Shown: positions 1-8,202 of the stretch, piece by piece
Numbering within the stretch: the first letter of the stretch is position 1
Layout of the letters: every line of letters begins with the position of its first letter
Origin: CBDDEC01 sp965226785
Lineage (GTDB): Bacteria > Chloroflexota > Dehalococcoidia > UBA2979
Assembly: GCA_965226785.1 (NCBI GenBank)
Contig: CBDDEC010000002.1
Location: 124,001 to 188,000 of the forward strand
DNA length: 64,000 nucleotides
Direction of reading: 5' to 3'
Program-made: the position numbers and the translations under genes
Notes under the pieces: generated by a model
The model's input: the letters and a program-made list of their open reading frames with translations, nothing else
What the model was told of the DNA's origin: nothing
Databases searched by the model: none

Positions 1-669
1 GCCCATCACCACGGCGTGGGTAGCCTTACCGGTCGAGGTTTCTCGGCGGTCCAACCCGACATAGACGGCCACGCCTGCTATAACGGCCACCATTGCCAGC
101 CCCAGCCATGTCACCGCTGCGTCAAAACCGTTGGCGGTCGGCCAGGGCAATGATAGACCGGCGTTGTTGACGTACACTTGCTGGGCAATAACGTATCCGT
201 CCTCGACGGGCGGCAGCGACAGTATGAGATAGAACCAGAAGAACAGCTGCACCAGCAAGGGCACGTTGCGGAAGAACTCGACGTAGGCAAGCGCCGCCTT
301 GGAAACGAGCCAGTTGCTGGACATGCGGGCTACACCCACCAGGGCCCCCAGCGCCGTTGCCAGAATGATGCCGGCGATGGCGACGGTCAGGGTGTTGGTG
401 GCAGCGACAACAAAGGCGTAAAGAAAGCTGTCGGAGGATTCGTAAGGCAGGAAATGATGCCCGATAGGAGTCTGGTAGGCACGGGACAAAAAGTCGAAGC
501 CAGAGGGAATCTCTCGCTCCACTATGGCGTTGCTGATGTTGGCGAAGAACCAGCCGACTAGGGCCACCACCAGGACGCCAGAAACGAGCTGCGCGGCCCA
601 TTCGATGACACGAACATGCCGCCAAATCGGGATGCCCTGGTAGGTTAAGATTCGGGGTATTGCGGCCAT
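1..669 (-). CDS. Polar amino-acid ABC transporter permease (3' partial)
   Basis: Inner-membrane permease of a polar amino-acid importer of the AapQ/GltJ type. The minus frame is open from the ATG at 669 to the window edge (223 codons, no stop). It starts MAAIPRILTYQGIPIW and has a first hydrophobic segment around VSGVLVVALVGWFFANI. A second begins at NTLTVAIAGIILATALGAL, followed by the conserved VEFFRNVPLLVQLFFWFY, which is the signature of His/Glu/Gln/Arg permeases. A long periplasmic loop lies between the first and second segments, as in the AapQ subfamily. It sits 121 bp downstream of a matching receptor gene on the same strand, so they probably form one operon. The C-terminal part with the EAA loop lies outside the window. 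Confidence 0.85.
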   Translation of the reverse strand, partial: MAAIPRILTYQGIPIWRHVRVIEWAAQLVSGVLVVALVGWFFANISNAIVEREIPSGFDFLSRAYQTPIGHHFLPYESSDSFLYAFVVAATNTLTVAIAGIILATALGALVGVARMSSNWLVSKAALAYVEFFRNVPLLVQLFFWFYLILSLPPVEDGYVIAQQVYVNNAGLSLPWPTANGFDAAVTWLGLAMVAVIAGVAVYVGLDRRETSTGKATHAVVMG

Positions 670-790
670 TGTTGACTCACTGAAAAGGCACCAGTGGCAC
701 AATCAACCTCAGGCATCACCGGAGAGTACGTCTGCGCACAAGATAGCAGGATAACAAGAGGGTGAGGCTCCTTAGCTCTCTTTGCCCACC

Positions 791-1867
791 CTAGCGTAGG
801 GGTGCGGCGTAGATCTGGCCACCCTCTGTCCAAAAGGCGTTACGGCTGCCAGCTCGCGGCAAGTTGATGCCATCGGGACCCAGGTTGCGGTCGTAGATCT
901 CGCCGTAGTTGCCGACTGAGCGGATTACGTCTTGGGCCGCGGTTTGGCTGATGCCCAGGCTGTCTTGACCGAAGGAGCCCTCGAGGCCGAAGAGACGGTC
1001 AACTTTTGTATCGCCTGTGACCGAGGTTGGAACGTTAGCGGAAGTGATGTCGTAGACCTCGGCGTAGATGAGCATGCCCATCACGGTCTTGACCACGTCG
1101 AACCACTGGTCATCGCCATGAGGGACCACTGGCCCCAGCGGCTCTTCCGAGATGGTCTCGGGCAAAATGGTGTGGGCGCTTGGGTCATCGAAAGCGCTGC
1201 TGATGGCAGCCAACTGTGAGCGATCGTTGGTGAAGGCGTCGCACTGGCCACTCTGGTAGGCGGCGACCACCGCGTCGGTGCCTTCGAAGGTCAGCACCTG
1301 CACATTCAAGTCGTTCTGGTTAGAGAAGTCCTGAAGATTCAACTCGGTGGTTGTTCCCAGTGTCACGCAGATGCTGGCGTCTCTTAGCTCTAAGGCACTG
1401 GAGATACCCAGGTCTTTGCGGACCAAGAACCCCTGGCCGTCGTAGAACATCGTTTGAGCATAGTTGCCCCATTGCGCGTCGCGGGAGGTCGTCCAAGTGA
1501 CGGTGCGCACCAGCATATCCACCTCACCGGACTGGATGGTCGGCCCGCGCTCAGTGGCCGTAATCAACCTGATCTCTATCGCATTGGCATCGCCCAGAAC
1601 CGCCGCGGCTACCGCGCGGCAAAGATCGATGTCAAAGCCCTGGTTGTTGCCGGCCGCGTCGAGAAAACCATAGCCGGGCACGTCGTTGCGGCTGGCACAT
1701 ATGACCATGCCGCGGTCCTTCACCTGTTGCAGCCTATCACTACCACCTGCTCCGTCGCTTGAGCTCTGCGAACAAGCTGACAGTACGACTGCGACGGCGG
1801 CGGCCGTTCCAAGCGAAAGGAGCGTCCATACCGATGCTTTGCTCCTGATCATAGACTCTACGTCCAT
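791..1867 (-). CDS. Amino-acid ABC transporter substrate-binding lipoprotein
   Basis: Periplasmic or lipid-anchored receptor of family SBP_bac_3 (AapJ/BztA-like), binding polar amino acids for the adjacent permease. The start at 1867 gives MDVESMIRSKASVWTLLSLG. A later ATG at 1852 (MIRSK) is equally possible, while the frame upstream to 1948 has no signal-peptide logic. The signal segment ends in a lipobox VVLSACSQ. The mature part begins LQQVKDRGMVICASRNDVPG. It contains GFDIDLCRAVAAAVLG and RGPTIQSGEVDMLVRTVTWT, which match the ligand-binding fold of this family. The length of about 358 residues is usual. It is the first gene of a short minus-strand operon with the permease ending at 669. 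Confidence 0.9.
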   Translation of the reverse strand: MDVESMIRSKASVWTLLSLGTAAAVAVVLSACSQSSSDGAGGSDRLQQVKDRGMVICASRNDVPGYGFLDAAGNNQGFDIDLCRAVAAAVLGDANAIEIRLITATERGPTIQSGEVDMLVRTVTWTTSRDAQWGNYAQTMFYDGQGFLVRKDLGISSALELRDASICVTLGTTTELNLQDFSNQNDLNVQVLTFEGTDAVVAAYQSGQCDAFTNDRSQLAAISSAFDDPSAHTILPETISEEPLGPVVPHGDDQWFDVVKTVMGMLIYAEVYDITSANVPTSVTGDTKVDRLFGLEGSFGQDSLGISQTAAQDVIRSVGNYGEIYDRNLGPDGINLPRAGSRNAFWTEGGQIYAAPLR

Positions 1868-1963
1868 CCCCCTGTGGTAATGCCTTTGTCGAACGACAGT
1901 GAACAATACAGCATTGATGCCGTCCATCCAAGCCTCAGGGGGTTGCAAGGCTCAATCATGAAG

Positions 1964-1996
1964 TGAACCGCCCCGGGTTTAATGGAGACTTGGTTC
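1964..1996. mobile_element. Solo terminal remnant of an IS3-family element
   Basis: The short stretch starting TGAACCGCCCCGGG and followed by TTTAATGGAGACT looks like the end sequence that precedes orfA in many IS3-family elements. A second inverted piece (GGTTCA) follows at 1992. No transposase is attached. It lies exactly between the amino-acid transporter and the truncated end of the phage methylase, so it may mark a past deletion. The assignment rests on remembered end sequences and is tentative. Confidence 0.35.
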
Positions 1997-2878
1997 ATTG
2001 AGTCCCGGCGGGGGCGGTCACGTCGGTCAATGTGACGCCCGGCCCGCCGTACGAGAGGACGACGATCGGGGCCGCTACGGCGGCATCCAGGAGATCGGCG
2101 AGGCGCGGCGGCGGGGCGGCGGGAAGATCGTCTCCCAACAGCGTGTCGAGGAGGCCGTAGGCGCCGTAGCCGGTGGTGCCGGGGTAGGGGGGATCCAGGT
2201 AGATCACTGCTGCCGGGCTGGCCGCGATCGCCTCGTGCGCGTCGCGCTGGGCGGCGTGCCCGCGGCCGCCGATCACGCCCCCGTTGATCGCGGTCGCGAG
2301 GGTGCGCAGGCCCGCCGGTTGGATCCAGCGATCGCGGCGCAGGTAGTGACCGAGCCGGCGTGGGGAGATCGTGTCGTACGCCCCCGCCGCCGCGCGCGCC
2401 GCGTCCGTGGCGTTGGGCAGCGACATCGGGAAGAGGCGGCAGACCAGCTTGATCGCCAGCAGCTCCAGGAGGGCGCGCGTAGGCGCCTGACGCGCCGCGG
2501 CGGCCGTGAGGAGGCCGTCGATCCGTCGCGCCTGCGCGGCGGTGAACACCGACACGGCCGCGGCCCCGTTCGCTCGGAGATCATCCGGGCGCAGCGTCGG
2601 CAGCCAGTCCGCCTCCCGCAGTCGAACGGAGGAGTTGGCGATGAGGGCAGCCGCGACGATCGCGCCTCGGCGCGCGCGGTCGCTGGCGTAGACCTCGAAC
2701 CCCTGCGCCTTGGCGCCACCGCCACCGCCCCGCCCCCGCACATCGGGTCGCAGAAGGAGGCCCCGGGCCACTCCGCCGCAGGAAGCTCTGCCGCGAGGTC
2801 GGCCAGGATCAGGGGCACCAGCCGGCGCTTGCCGCCGAGGTAGGGTGGGAGGGCGTCGAAGAGACGGGACGTTCGCAT
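1995..2878 (-). pseudogene. Dam-type (D12 class) DNA adenine methylase, frameshifted and 3'-truncated
   Basis: N6-adenine methyltransferase of the D12 family, probably of phage origin. The start at 2878 gives MRTSRLFDALPPYLGGKRRL, with the family PPYLGGK motif. The SAM-binding motif I follows as SFCDPMCGGGAVA. Near 2715, in a GC-rich run, the frame changes. The second part contains FEVYASD and the catalytic VIYLDPPYPGTTGYG near 2200. The coding homology stops after SYGGPGVTLTDVTA, near 2012. The missing C-terminus is found on the opposite strand at 19742-19921, with a 58-base identical overlap. The frameshift may be a sequencing error, but the truncation is a real junction in this contig. Confidence 0.8.
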
Positions 2879-2950
2879 GGGCCGAGCATCGACCGTGCGC
2901 ACCGTGCGCCCGCTCCAGGTAGTTGGCTTCGTCAGCCTCCGGTCTAGCGC

Positions 2951-3121
2951 TCATCTTGCCTCACGGTCCCCACACAGGCCGCGCACGTCAGCGCTGACGG
3001 TCCACTCGTCGCAGCGCGCGCACCGTACGAACGGCGGGATGGCGAGTAGGTAGCGGGCCTCGTTGATGAAGAACACTGCCCTGTTGTTCAGATCCAGGAC
3101 CTGCTCGATGGTCATGCTCAT
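2951..3121 (-). CDS. Small phage-type Zn-binding protein
   Basis: A 56-residue protein starting MSMTIEQVLDLNNRAVFF, with a C-terminal CARCDEW...CGD pattern that could hold one metal ion. It lies between the small terminase fragment (ending 3141) and the methylase on the same strand, with short spacing, as in phage packaging modules. I do not recognise a named family. The start at 3121 was chosen as the first ATG that leaves the upstream terminase frame intact; MTIEQ at 3115 is an alternative. Confidence 0.5.
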   Translation of the reverse strand: MSMTIEQVLDLNNRAVFFINEARYLLAIPPFVRCARCDEWTVSADVRGLCGDREAR

Positions 3122-3140
3122 CCATGAGCACATTGCATGA

Positions 3141-3602
3141 TCATGGTGCCTCCTTTGCTTCGCCCTCGGCTTCCTCGGCTGTGAGCTCCGCCAGTGTGCG
3201 GGCGTGCTGCTCGTCGGCTGCGAGCTCGGCGAGCGTGCGGGCCTGCTGCTCGGCCGGCCGGACGAACTCGAACGTGACCTTGCGGTCACCCGTGACATCC
3301 ATGCCGCCCGAGTGCTCCACCTTGACGTTGTCCCGGTACAGCTGTGGCCGGTGGGCTTTGAGCAGAAACATGAGCAGCGAGTCCGAGTAGACGTTCTCGG
3401 TCCCCACGACCTCGCCGGCGTAGTAGATATCGCGCTTAATGCCCGTGGCGCGGCGGCGAGCCTCGTCATCGAGCAGATCCACGGCTTGATCGAGCGCATC
3501 GTCCCATCGGCGCCTGAACGTCTTGTTCCGGTTACGTGTCTGGTATGCGTTCTGACGGGTCACGCCAGCCCCGGTAGCTGCGAGCGTGACGTTGCCCGTG
3601 GC
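3141..3602 (-). pseudogene. Phage terminase small subunit, 5'-truncated by IS-A1
   Basis: DNA-recognition subunit of a phage packaging motor. Visible features are an N-terminal stretch TGAGVTRQNAYQTRNRNKTF typical of terminase_4-like or HTH small subunits, then FRRRWDDALDQAVDLLDDEA, RRATGIKRDIYYAGE and SDSLLMFLLKAHRPQLYRDN, and a Glu-rich tail with two AR TLAEL repeats. The first codons are missing. The frame runs upstream without a stop into the end of IS-A1, so that the IS supplies MSIGGPHEVLPSH as a new N-terminus. It is followed by the 56-residue protein and the methylase. Confidence 0.75.
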
Positions 3603-4721
3603 GTGGGACGGCAAAACCTCATGCGGCCCACCGATACTCATGATGCAAGCCTCCTAGCACCGGCTTGCTGACGACTCGCTGGCTCGGCGTCCGCTGCACC
3701 GGCGAGCGTCCCTCCGGAGAGTCGAGCGACAATGATCGATGCGGACGCATCGCGTTGTAGTGCTGGACGTACTCACCAAGCACCCGCCGGAGATGTTGTT
3801 CGTTGACCGCGATGACATGGTCGAGACACTCGCGCCTGAGCGTGCCGATGACGCGCTCGGCGATGGCGTTGGCATTCGGCGCGTGCGCCGGAGTCAGAAT
3901 CGTCTCGATCCCGAGCCGTCGAGCGCGTGCGATGAAGTCTCCGCCATAGCTACGGTCGCGGTCTCGGATGAGGAACCCTGGCTGCTGACCCCAGGCGGTC
4001 GCCTCGATCATCTGCTGCCAGATCCAGGGCGCGTTCGGATGCTCCGTGACGTTCCAGTGCCGGATGCGGCGCCGGTCGTGGTCGATCACGATGAGCACGT
4101 AGAGCGTGCGGAAGGCGAGGGTCTGGACCGTGAACCGGTCAGCAGCCCAGATGCTGGACGCGTGGTTGCGGAGAAACGTGCGCCACGACTGGCTCGGGGG
4201 GCGCCGCGGCGCTTGCCGGCGGTAGCGACTCACGGTGCGGGCGCTGACCTCGAAGCCAAGGGCACGCAGCTCGCCGACGATGCGGACGGCGCCCCACCGC
4301 GGATGCTCAGTGGCGATGCGGACGATCAGCTGTCGCAGCTCTGCGGGAATCCGGGGTCGTCCGGAGCGGCGACGACTCTTCCAGCGCCAGTAGGCGCGCC
4401 AAGCAGAACGCTGCCACCGCACAACCGTGTCCGGCTCGACCATCACGAGCGTGCCTCGCCAGCCGGACCAACCGCGTGCCAGTAGTGACCAGAATCGGCG
4501 GTCGTGGCGACGGAGCCGCGGTCGACGACAGCCCCGCGTGTAGACGGCGAGCTGATGCCGCAGCGCTAAGTTCTCGAGGACGAGATCTCGGCGGGCGCGG
4601 ACCGAAGCGAAGAGTGCTGCGACAAGCAGACGGAGGTAGAGCACAGACGAGCCTCTCGTGGCTCGCCGATACTCTGCTATCTCAGCATCGAACCGCACGG
4701 ATCAAGTTTTGCCGTCCCACG
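3602..4721 (-). mobile_element. IS-A copy 1, complete
   Basis: Insertion sequence of about 1.12 kb with perfect terminal inverted repeats GTGGGACGGCAAAAC, each preceded outward by C. One end reads on as CTCATGCGG and the other as TTGATCCG. It carries one transposase on the minus strand. No target duplication is visible: one side is a phage terminase, the other a streptogramin-lyase fragment, so the two flanks were not originally adjacent. Related copies lie at 12772, 16485, 21184, 41432 and 54857. Confidence 0.9.
3619..4698 (-). CDS. IS-A transposase (DDE, integrase-core type)
   Basis: DDE transposase with an rve integrase core, 359 residues from the ATG at 4698. A GTG at 4644 (VLYLRLLVAALFASV) behind GAGAGG is another possible start. 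The N-terminus contains ENLALRHQLAVYTR, then a helix-turn-helix part around RWGAVRIVGELRALG. The core shows WAADRFTVQTLAF (first Asp), RDRDRSYGGDF (second Asp) and ERVIGTLRRECLDH (Glu), and ends GGLHHEYRWAA. The general layout is IS3/IS481-like, but I cannot assign the family by eye. This copy has no frameshift and may be the active one. Confidence 0.85.
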   Translation of the reverse strand: MRFDAEIAEYRRATRGSSVLYLRLLVAALFASVRARRDLVLENLALRHQLAVYTRGCRRPRLRRHDRRFWSLLARGWSGWRGTLVMVEPDTVVRWQRSAWRAYWRWKSRRRSGRPRIPAELRQLIVRIATEHPRWGAVRIVGELRALGFEVSARTVSRYRRQAPRRPPSQSWRTFLRNHASSIWAADRFTVQTLAFRTLYVLIVIDHDRRRIRHWNVTEHPNAPWIWQQMIEATAWGQQPGFLIRDRDRSYGGDFIARARRLGIETILTPAHAPNANAIAERVIGTLRRECLDHVIAVNEQHLRRVLGEYVQHYNAMRPHRSLSLDSPEGRSPVQRTPSQRVVSKPVLGGLHHEYRWAA

Positions 4722-5041
4722 GGGAGGAGTGGAGGCTGCCCGGCGCGGCGCCGCGTGCCTACGCGGTCTACGTCGACGAGTTCGACCGCGTCTGGCTCAG
4801 CGACTTCGGCGCCAACGCCCTCGTGATGTTCGACCCCGAGACCGAGTTGTTCGAGACGTTCCCGCTCTTCGGTCAGCCGGCTAACGTGCGCCAGCTGCTC
4901 GGACGGCCGGGCGAGGTCTGGGGCGCCGAGTCCGCCGCTGATCAGCTCGTCGTCGCGCGCTACCAGGCCGCCGGCGGGCTGCCGAGCACGCAGCGCCCCG
5001 AGGGCGTGTGGCATGATGGCGCCGCGGAGGGGGACAGCGAC
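4722..5041 (+). pseudogene. Streptogramin lyase (virginiamycin B lyase-like) C-terminal fragment
   Basis: The frame downstream of IS-A1 reads EEWRLPGAAPRAYAVYVDE, then VWLSDFGANALVMFDPETE and GEVWGAESAADQLVV. This is the last blades of a seven-bladed propeller of the Vgb family. The N-terminal two thirds are absent, cut at the IS end. The frame continues without a stop into the next gene, so a fused reading frame of 460 residues exists. The dehydrogenase has its own ribosome site and start, and I treat the lyase part as dead. Confidence 0.7.
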
Positions 5042-6040
5042 GTGGGCCGGCTCCTCTTGACGAGAGCGGTGGTGGAGGCGAGTACCGGCGACTTTGCGGC
5101 GATCGCGGACCGCACCGGCATTCCGATCGAACCGGTCATGTTCCCCGAGGTCGACGCCGCCGACCTCACAGCCGACGAGCAGTCGGCGATCGAGGGCGCC
5201 TACCTCTCCCGCGATCTGTTCATCGGCGCGATGCGCGCCCGTGGATTCTTTGAGGCGGTCGAACAAGCGCCGAACCTGCGCTGGCTGCACCTCGGGGGCG
5301 CCGGCATCGACGCACCGCGGTTCGGCACGCTGCTCGACCGCGGGGTGCAGCTCTCGAACTCGCCGGGCGCGGCGGCGGAGCCGATCGCGCACTCGGCGAT
5401 GGCCGGCATGCTCTCGCTCGCGCGCCGGCTGCCGTACTTCGGCGCGCAGCAGCGCGAGCGAGTCTACGAGCGGTTGCCGCCCGAGTTGATCCCTGACGAC
5501 CTGAGTGCGCAGACGCTCGTGGTCTTCGGACTGGGTACGATCGGCGGCGAGCTGGCGCGGCTCGCGCGCGCCTTCGGCCTGTACGTGATCGGAGTCCGCC
5601 GCCGTCCGCGCACCGCCGAGGATGAAGTTGACGAACTCGTACAGCCGGACCGCCTGGACGAGGTGCTGCGACGCGCAGACTGGTTGGCCGTCACCGCCAA
5701 CCTCACGCCGGAGACTCGCGGCGCCATCAGCGCCGAGCGCCTCGCGCTGCTGCCCCGGGGCGCGCAGGTGATCAACGTCGCGCGGGGCGCGATCGTCGAC
5801 GAGCCGGCGCTCACCGCGGCACTGCAGTCGGGGGCACTCGGCGGCGCCTACCTCGACGTGTTCGCAGTCGAGCCGCTGCCACCGGAGTCGCCGCTTTGGA
5901 CGCTGCCCAACGTGATCGTCTCGCCGCACAACTCCTGGGCGGCACGCGGTAACGTCGAGCGCGCGCGCCTGATCTTCCTCGCCAACCTCGAGGCCTGGCT
6001 GCGCGGCGACCCGCTGCCGCAGGAGGTGCACGAGCGCTAG
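5042..6040 (+). CDS. D-isomer-specific 2-hydroxyacid dehydrogenase
   Basis: NAD(P)-dependent reductase of 2-keto acids (glyoxylate, hydroxypyruvate or related), cytoplasmic, 332 residues. The GTG start at 5042 follows GGAGGGGG with good spacing and gives a normal length. The Rossmann fingerprint is GLGTIGGELARLARAFGL near residue 160. The conserved block LPRGAQVINVARGAIVDEP contains the substrate Arg. The catalytic Glu lies in DVFAVEPLP and the His in VIVSPHNSW. The Vgb remnant upstream is in frame, so the start could be misread as further 5'. It is followed after about 100 bases by a DUF1800 remnant. The exact substrate cannot be told from sequence. Confidence 0.85.
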   Translation: MGRLLLTRAVVEASTGDFAAIADRTGIPIEPVMFPEVDAADLTADEQSAIEGAYLSRDLFIGAMRARGFFEAVEQAPNLRWLHLGGAGIDAPRFGTLLDRGVQLSNSPGAAAEPIAHSAMAGMLSLARRLPYFGAQQRERVYERLPPELIPDDLSAQTLVVFGLGTIGGELARLARAFGLYVIGVRRRPRTAEDEVDELVQPDRLDEVLRRADWLAVTANLTPETRGAISAERLALLPRGAQVINVARGAIVDEPALTAALQSGALGGAYLDVFAVEPLPPESPLWTLPNVIVSPHNSWAARGNVERARLIFLANLEAWLRGDPLPQEVHER

Positions 6041-6145
6041 CGCCCCCGCGCCCACAGGCTTCCAGTTAGGCGACCCGCTGAGGTGCTATAACATGGGCAC
6101 GGGCCGCGCCGTCGACCCGCTGTGGGGCCGAGACCGGAGACGCTG

Positions 6146-6394
6146 ATGAGCAGCGTTGGACTAGCCGACGAGCCCATCAAGCTGCTGGCACACCTCATGC
6201 GCCGCGTCGGCGTCGGCGCCACCCGCGACGAGCTCGAGCAGCTGGTCGAACGCCCCCACGAGGACGTCGTCGAGGAGTTGCTGCGGCGCGATCCGCCGAT
6301 GAGCCTGCCGACGACCAGGCCGACAGCGAGAGCCAGGCCACGGAAGACCAGCAGCGCAACGAGTCGTAGGCTGCGCTCAGCCGAGGAGTCGTGA
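6146..6394 (+). pseudogene. DUF1800-family protein, N-terminal fragment
   Basis: The start MSSVGLADEPIKLLAHLMRR is followed by VGVGATRDELEQLVERP and VVEELLRRD. This matches the N-terminus of DUF1800 proteins, which are normally 450 residues or more. After LLRRDPP the sequence becomes low-complexity Arg/Thr/Ser and stops, so the remainder has been deleted. A GGAG lies just upstream of the ATG. The next gene begins 2 bases after the stop. Confidence 0.6.
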
Positions 6395-6395
6395 C

Positions 6396-7469
6396 GTGCG
6401 GGTGTCCGTATCGCTGCATCACAACGCGATCGAGGATTGGGACGAGACGCGCGAATTCGCGCTGATGGCGGAGCGGCTCGGCGTCGACTCGCTCTGGAGC
6501 GCCGAGGCGTGGGCGCACGACGGCGCGACGCCCCTCGCCTGGCTGATGGCGCAGACCGAGCGCCTGCGCTTCGGAACCGGCATCCTACTGGTCGGCACGC
6601 GCTCGGCCGCGCTGGTGGCGATGACGGCGATGACGCTCGACTCGATGTCGGGCGGGCGCTTCATACTCGGGCTCGGCACCAGCGGCCCGCAGGTGATCGA
6701 GGGCTGGCACGGCGTCCCGTTCCGCCGGCCGATCACCCACACGCGCGAGCTGATTGAGGTCTGCCGCCGCGTCTTCAACGGCGAGACACTCTCGTACGAC
6801 GGTCAGTTCTACTCGCTCCCCCTCGACGCCGAGCATGGCGGCAGCGGCGAGGGCAAGGCACTGCGCTCCGGCGCGCCGGCGACGCCCAATCTGCCGATCT
6901 ACGTCGCCTCGCTCGGCCCGGCCAACCTCCGCCTCACCGGCGAGCTGGCCGACGGCTGGCTCGGCGGCTCGTTCATCCCGGAGACGGCCGAGGTGTTCCT
7001 CCGCCCGATGCGCGAGGGCGCCGCGGCGGCCGGCCGCAGCCTCGATGAGATCGACCTCGCTGTCGGCGGCAGCATCTGGTTCACCGACGACCCGGAGCGA
7101 GCGGCCGAGACCCTGCGGCCCGGCCTCGCGTTCAGCCTCGGCGCGATGGGCTCGCGGTGGCACAACTTCTACAACGACGCCTACTCTCGCCAGGGCTGGG
7201 CGGACGAGGCGAAGCAGATCCAGCGCCTCTGGCTCGACGGCCGCCGCGACGAGGCGCGCGCCGCGGTTCCATTGGAGATGGTGCTGAAGACGCACCTGAT
7301 CGGCGACGAGCCTGCGGTGATGGACCGCCTCCGCCTCTACCGCGACGCTGGCATCACGACCTTCCGCGCCGGCCCGCACGGCGCCACGATGCGCGAGCGC
7401 GGCGAAACACTCGAGCGCTTCATGGACCTCGTGCGGCAGCTGAACGCCGAGGAGGCGGCGGCGGACTAG
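6396..7469 (+). CDS. LLM-class flavin/F420-dependent oxidoreductase
   Basis: Luciferase-like monooxygenase or F420-dependent reductase, cytoplasmic TIM barrel, 357 residues from a GTG start. Visible family marks are RVSVSLHHNAIEDWDETREF at the N-terminus, GVDSLWSAEAWAHDG, FGTGILLVGTRSAALVAMTA, DSMSGGRFILGLGTSGPQV and GWHGVPFRRPITHTREL. After the insertion, PIYVASLGPANLRLTGELADGW is the cofactor-phosphate region. This architecture is close to the mer/F420 subgroup often expanded in Chloroflexota and Actinobacteria. It lies beside other small-molecule enzymes, but no pathway is evident. The substrate is unknown. Confidence 0.85.
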   Translation: MRVSVSLHHNAIEDWDETREFALMAERLGVDSLWSAEAWAHDGATPLAWLMAQTERLRFGTGILLVGTRSAALVAMTAMTLDSMSGGRFILGLGTSGPQVIEGWHGVPFRRPITHTRELIEVCRRVFNGETLSYDGQFYSLPLDAEHGGSGEGKALRSGAPATPNLPIYVASLGPANLRLTGELADGWLGGSFIPETAEVFLRPMREGAAAAGRSLDEIDLAVGGSIWFTDDPERAAETLRPGLAFSLGAMGSRWHNFYNDAYSRQGWADEAKQIQRLWLDGRRDEARAAVPLEMVLKTHLIGDEPAVMDRLRLYRDAGITTFRAGPHGATMRERGETLERFMDLVRQLNAEEAAAD

Positions 7470-7489
7470 CTCCGCTCCCAGCGCCCCCT

Positions 7490-8185
7490 CTACCCCTCGC
7501 GGCCGAGGCGGAGGCCGAGCACGTCAGCCAGCTCGAGCAGGGTAGGGGCGGCCGTCTCGGCGGCGAGGCGGCTCGCCTCCAGGCCGTGGGCGATCTCCTC
7601 GAGCACGGTGATCGCAGTCGGGTATCGAGGTCGTCGTCCATCGCGTTCGAGAACGCATTGCGCTAGGCTTGCACGCGCAGCTGGTCGGGGGGCCCCCGCG
7701 CGCCTCGGAGGCTGCGCGCAGCCGGGCGGCGGTCTGCTCCCAGCGATCGAGGTCGGCGACGAACTCGCGGTCCTCGCGGTAGTGCGTGCCGAGCAGCATC
7801 AGCCGAATCGAGTCCGGCGTGTGGCCCTGTGTCAGCAGCTCGCTGACCTTGACCAGGTTGCCCAGTGACTTCGACATCTTGACGCCGTCGAGGTTGATCA
7901 TGCCGTTGTGCATCCACGTGCCGACGTAAGGACCGTCGCCGGTCGCGCACTCGGACTGCACGATCTCGGAGTCGTGGTGCGGATACTTGAGGTCGCGCCC
8001 ACCGGACGGCGCTCGCACCGGAGCGGCTGGCGCAGTCGAAGCGACCCTCGATCGGCGCGACCGGCGCGCGAGGGCTGCAGGGAGCGACAGGCGTCCTCGC
8101 GTCCGGGGTCGGCGACGCTCACGATCCCCACGTGCACCGCTGCCGGGAACGCCTCTCGCTCGACCTTCGTCGTGCGCAGTGGCAT
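7490..8185 (-). pseudogene. cysS: Cysteinyl-tRNA synthetase remnant, multiply frameshifted
   Basis: The middle of class I cysteinyl-tRNA synthetase is clear: DLKYPHHDSEIVQSE, then WMHNGMINLDGVKMSKSLGN with the KMSKS loop, and TPDSIRLMLLGTHYREDREF. Downstream the frame slips near 7680 and again near 7635, where one C is missing (DDDLDT then PTAITVLEEIAHGLEASRL). The protein ends LADVLGLRLGREG at 7490. Upstream of about 7990 the homology is lost, and a different start (MPLRTTKVEREAFPAAVHV at 8185) leads into shifted frames. The CP1 and HIGH-motif half is missing, so this is not a functional synthetase. A real cysS or another supply of Cys-tRNA must exist elsewhere. Confidence 0.7.
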
Positions 8186-8202
8186 CGCGTCCCCCTCCAG
8201 GC

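Noticed and set aside
2710..2922. Small plus-strand frames opposite the methylase
   Set aside because: Low-complexity Arg/Pro products on the opposite strand of a recognisable gene.
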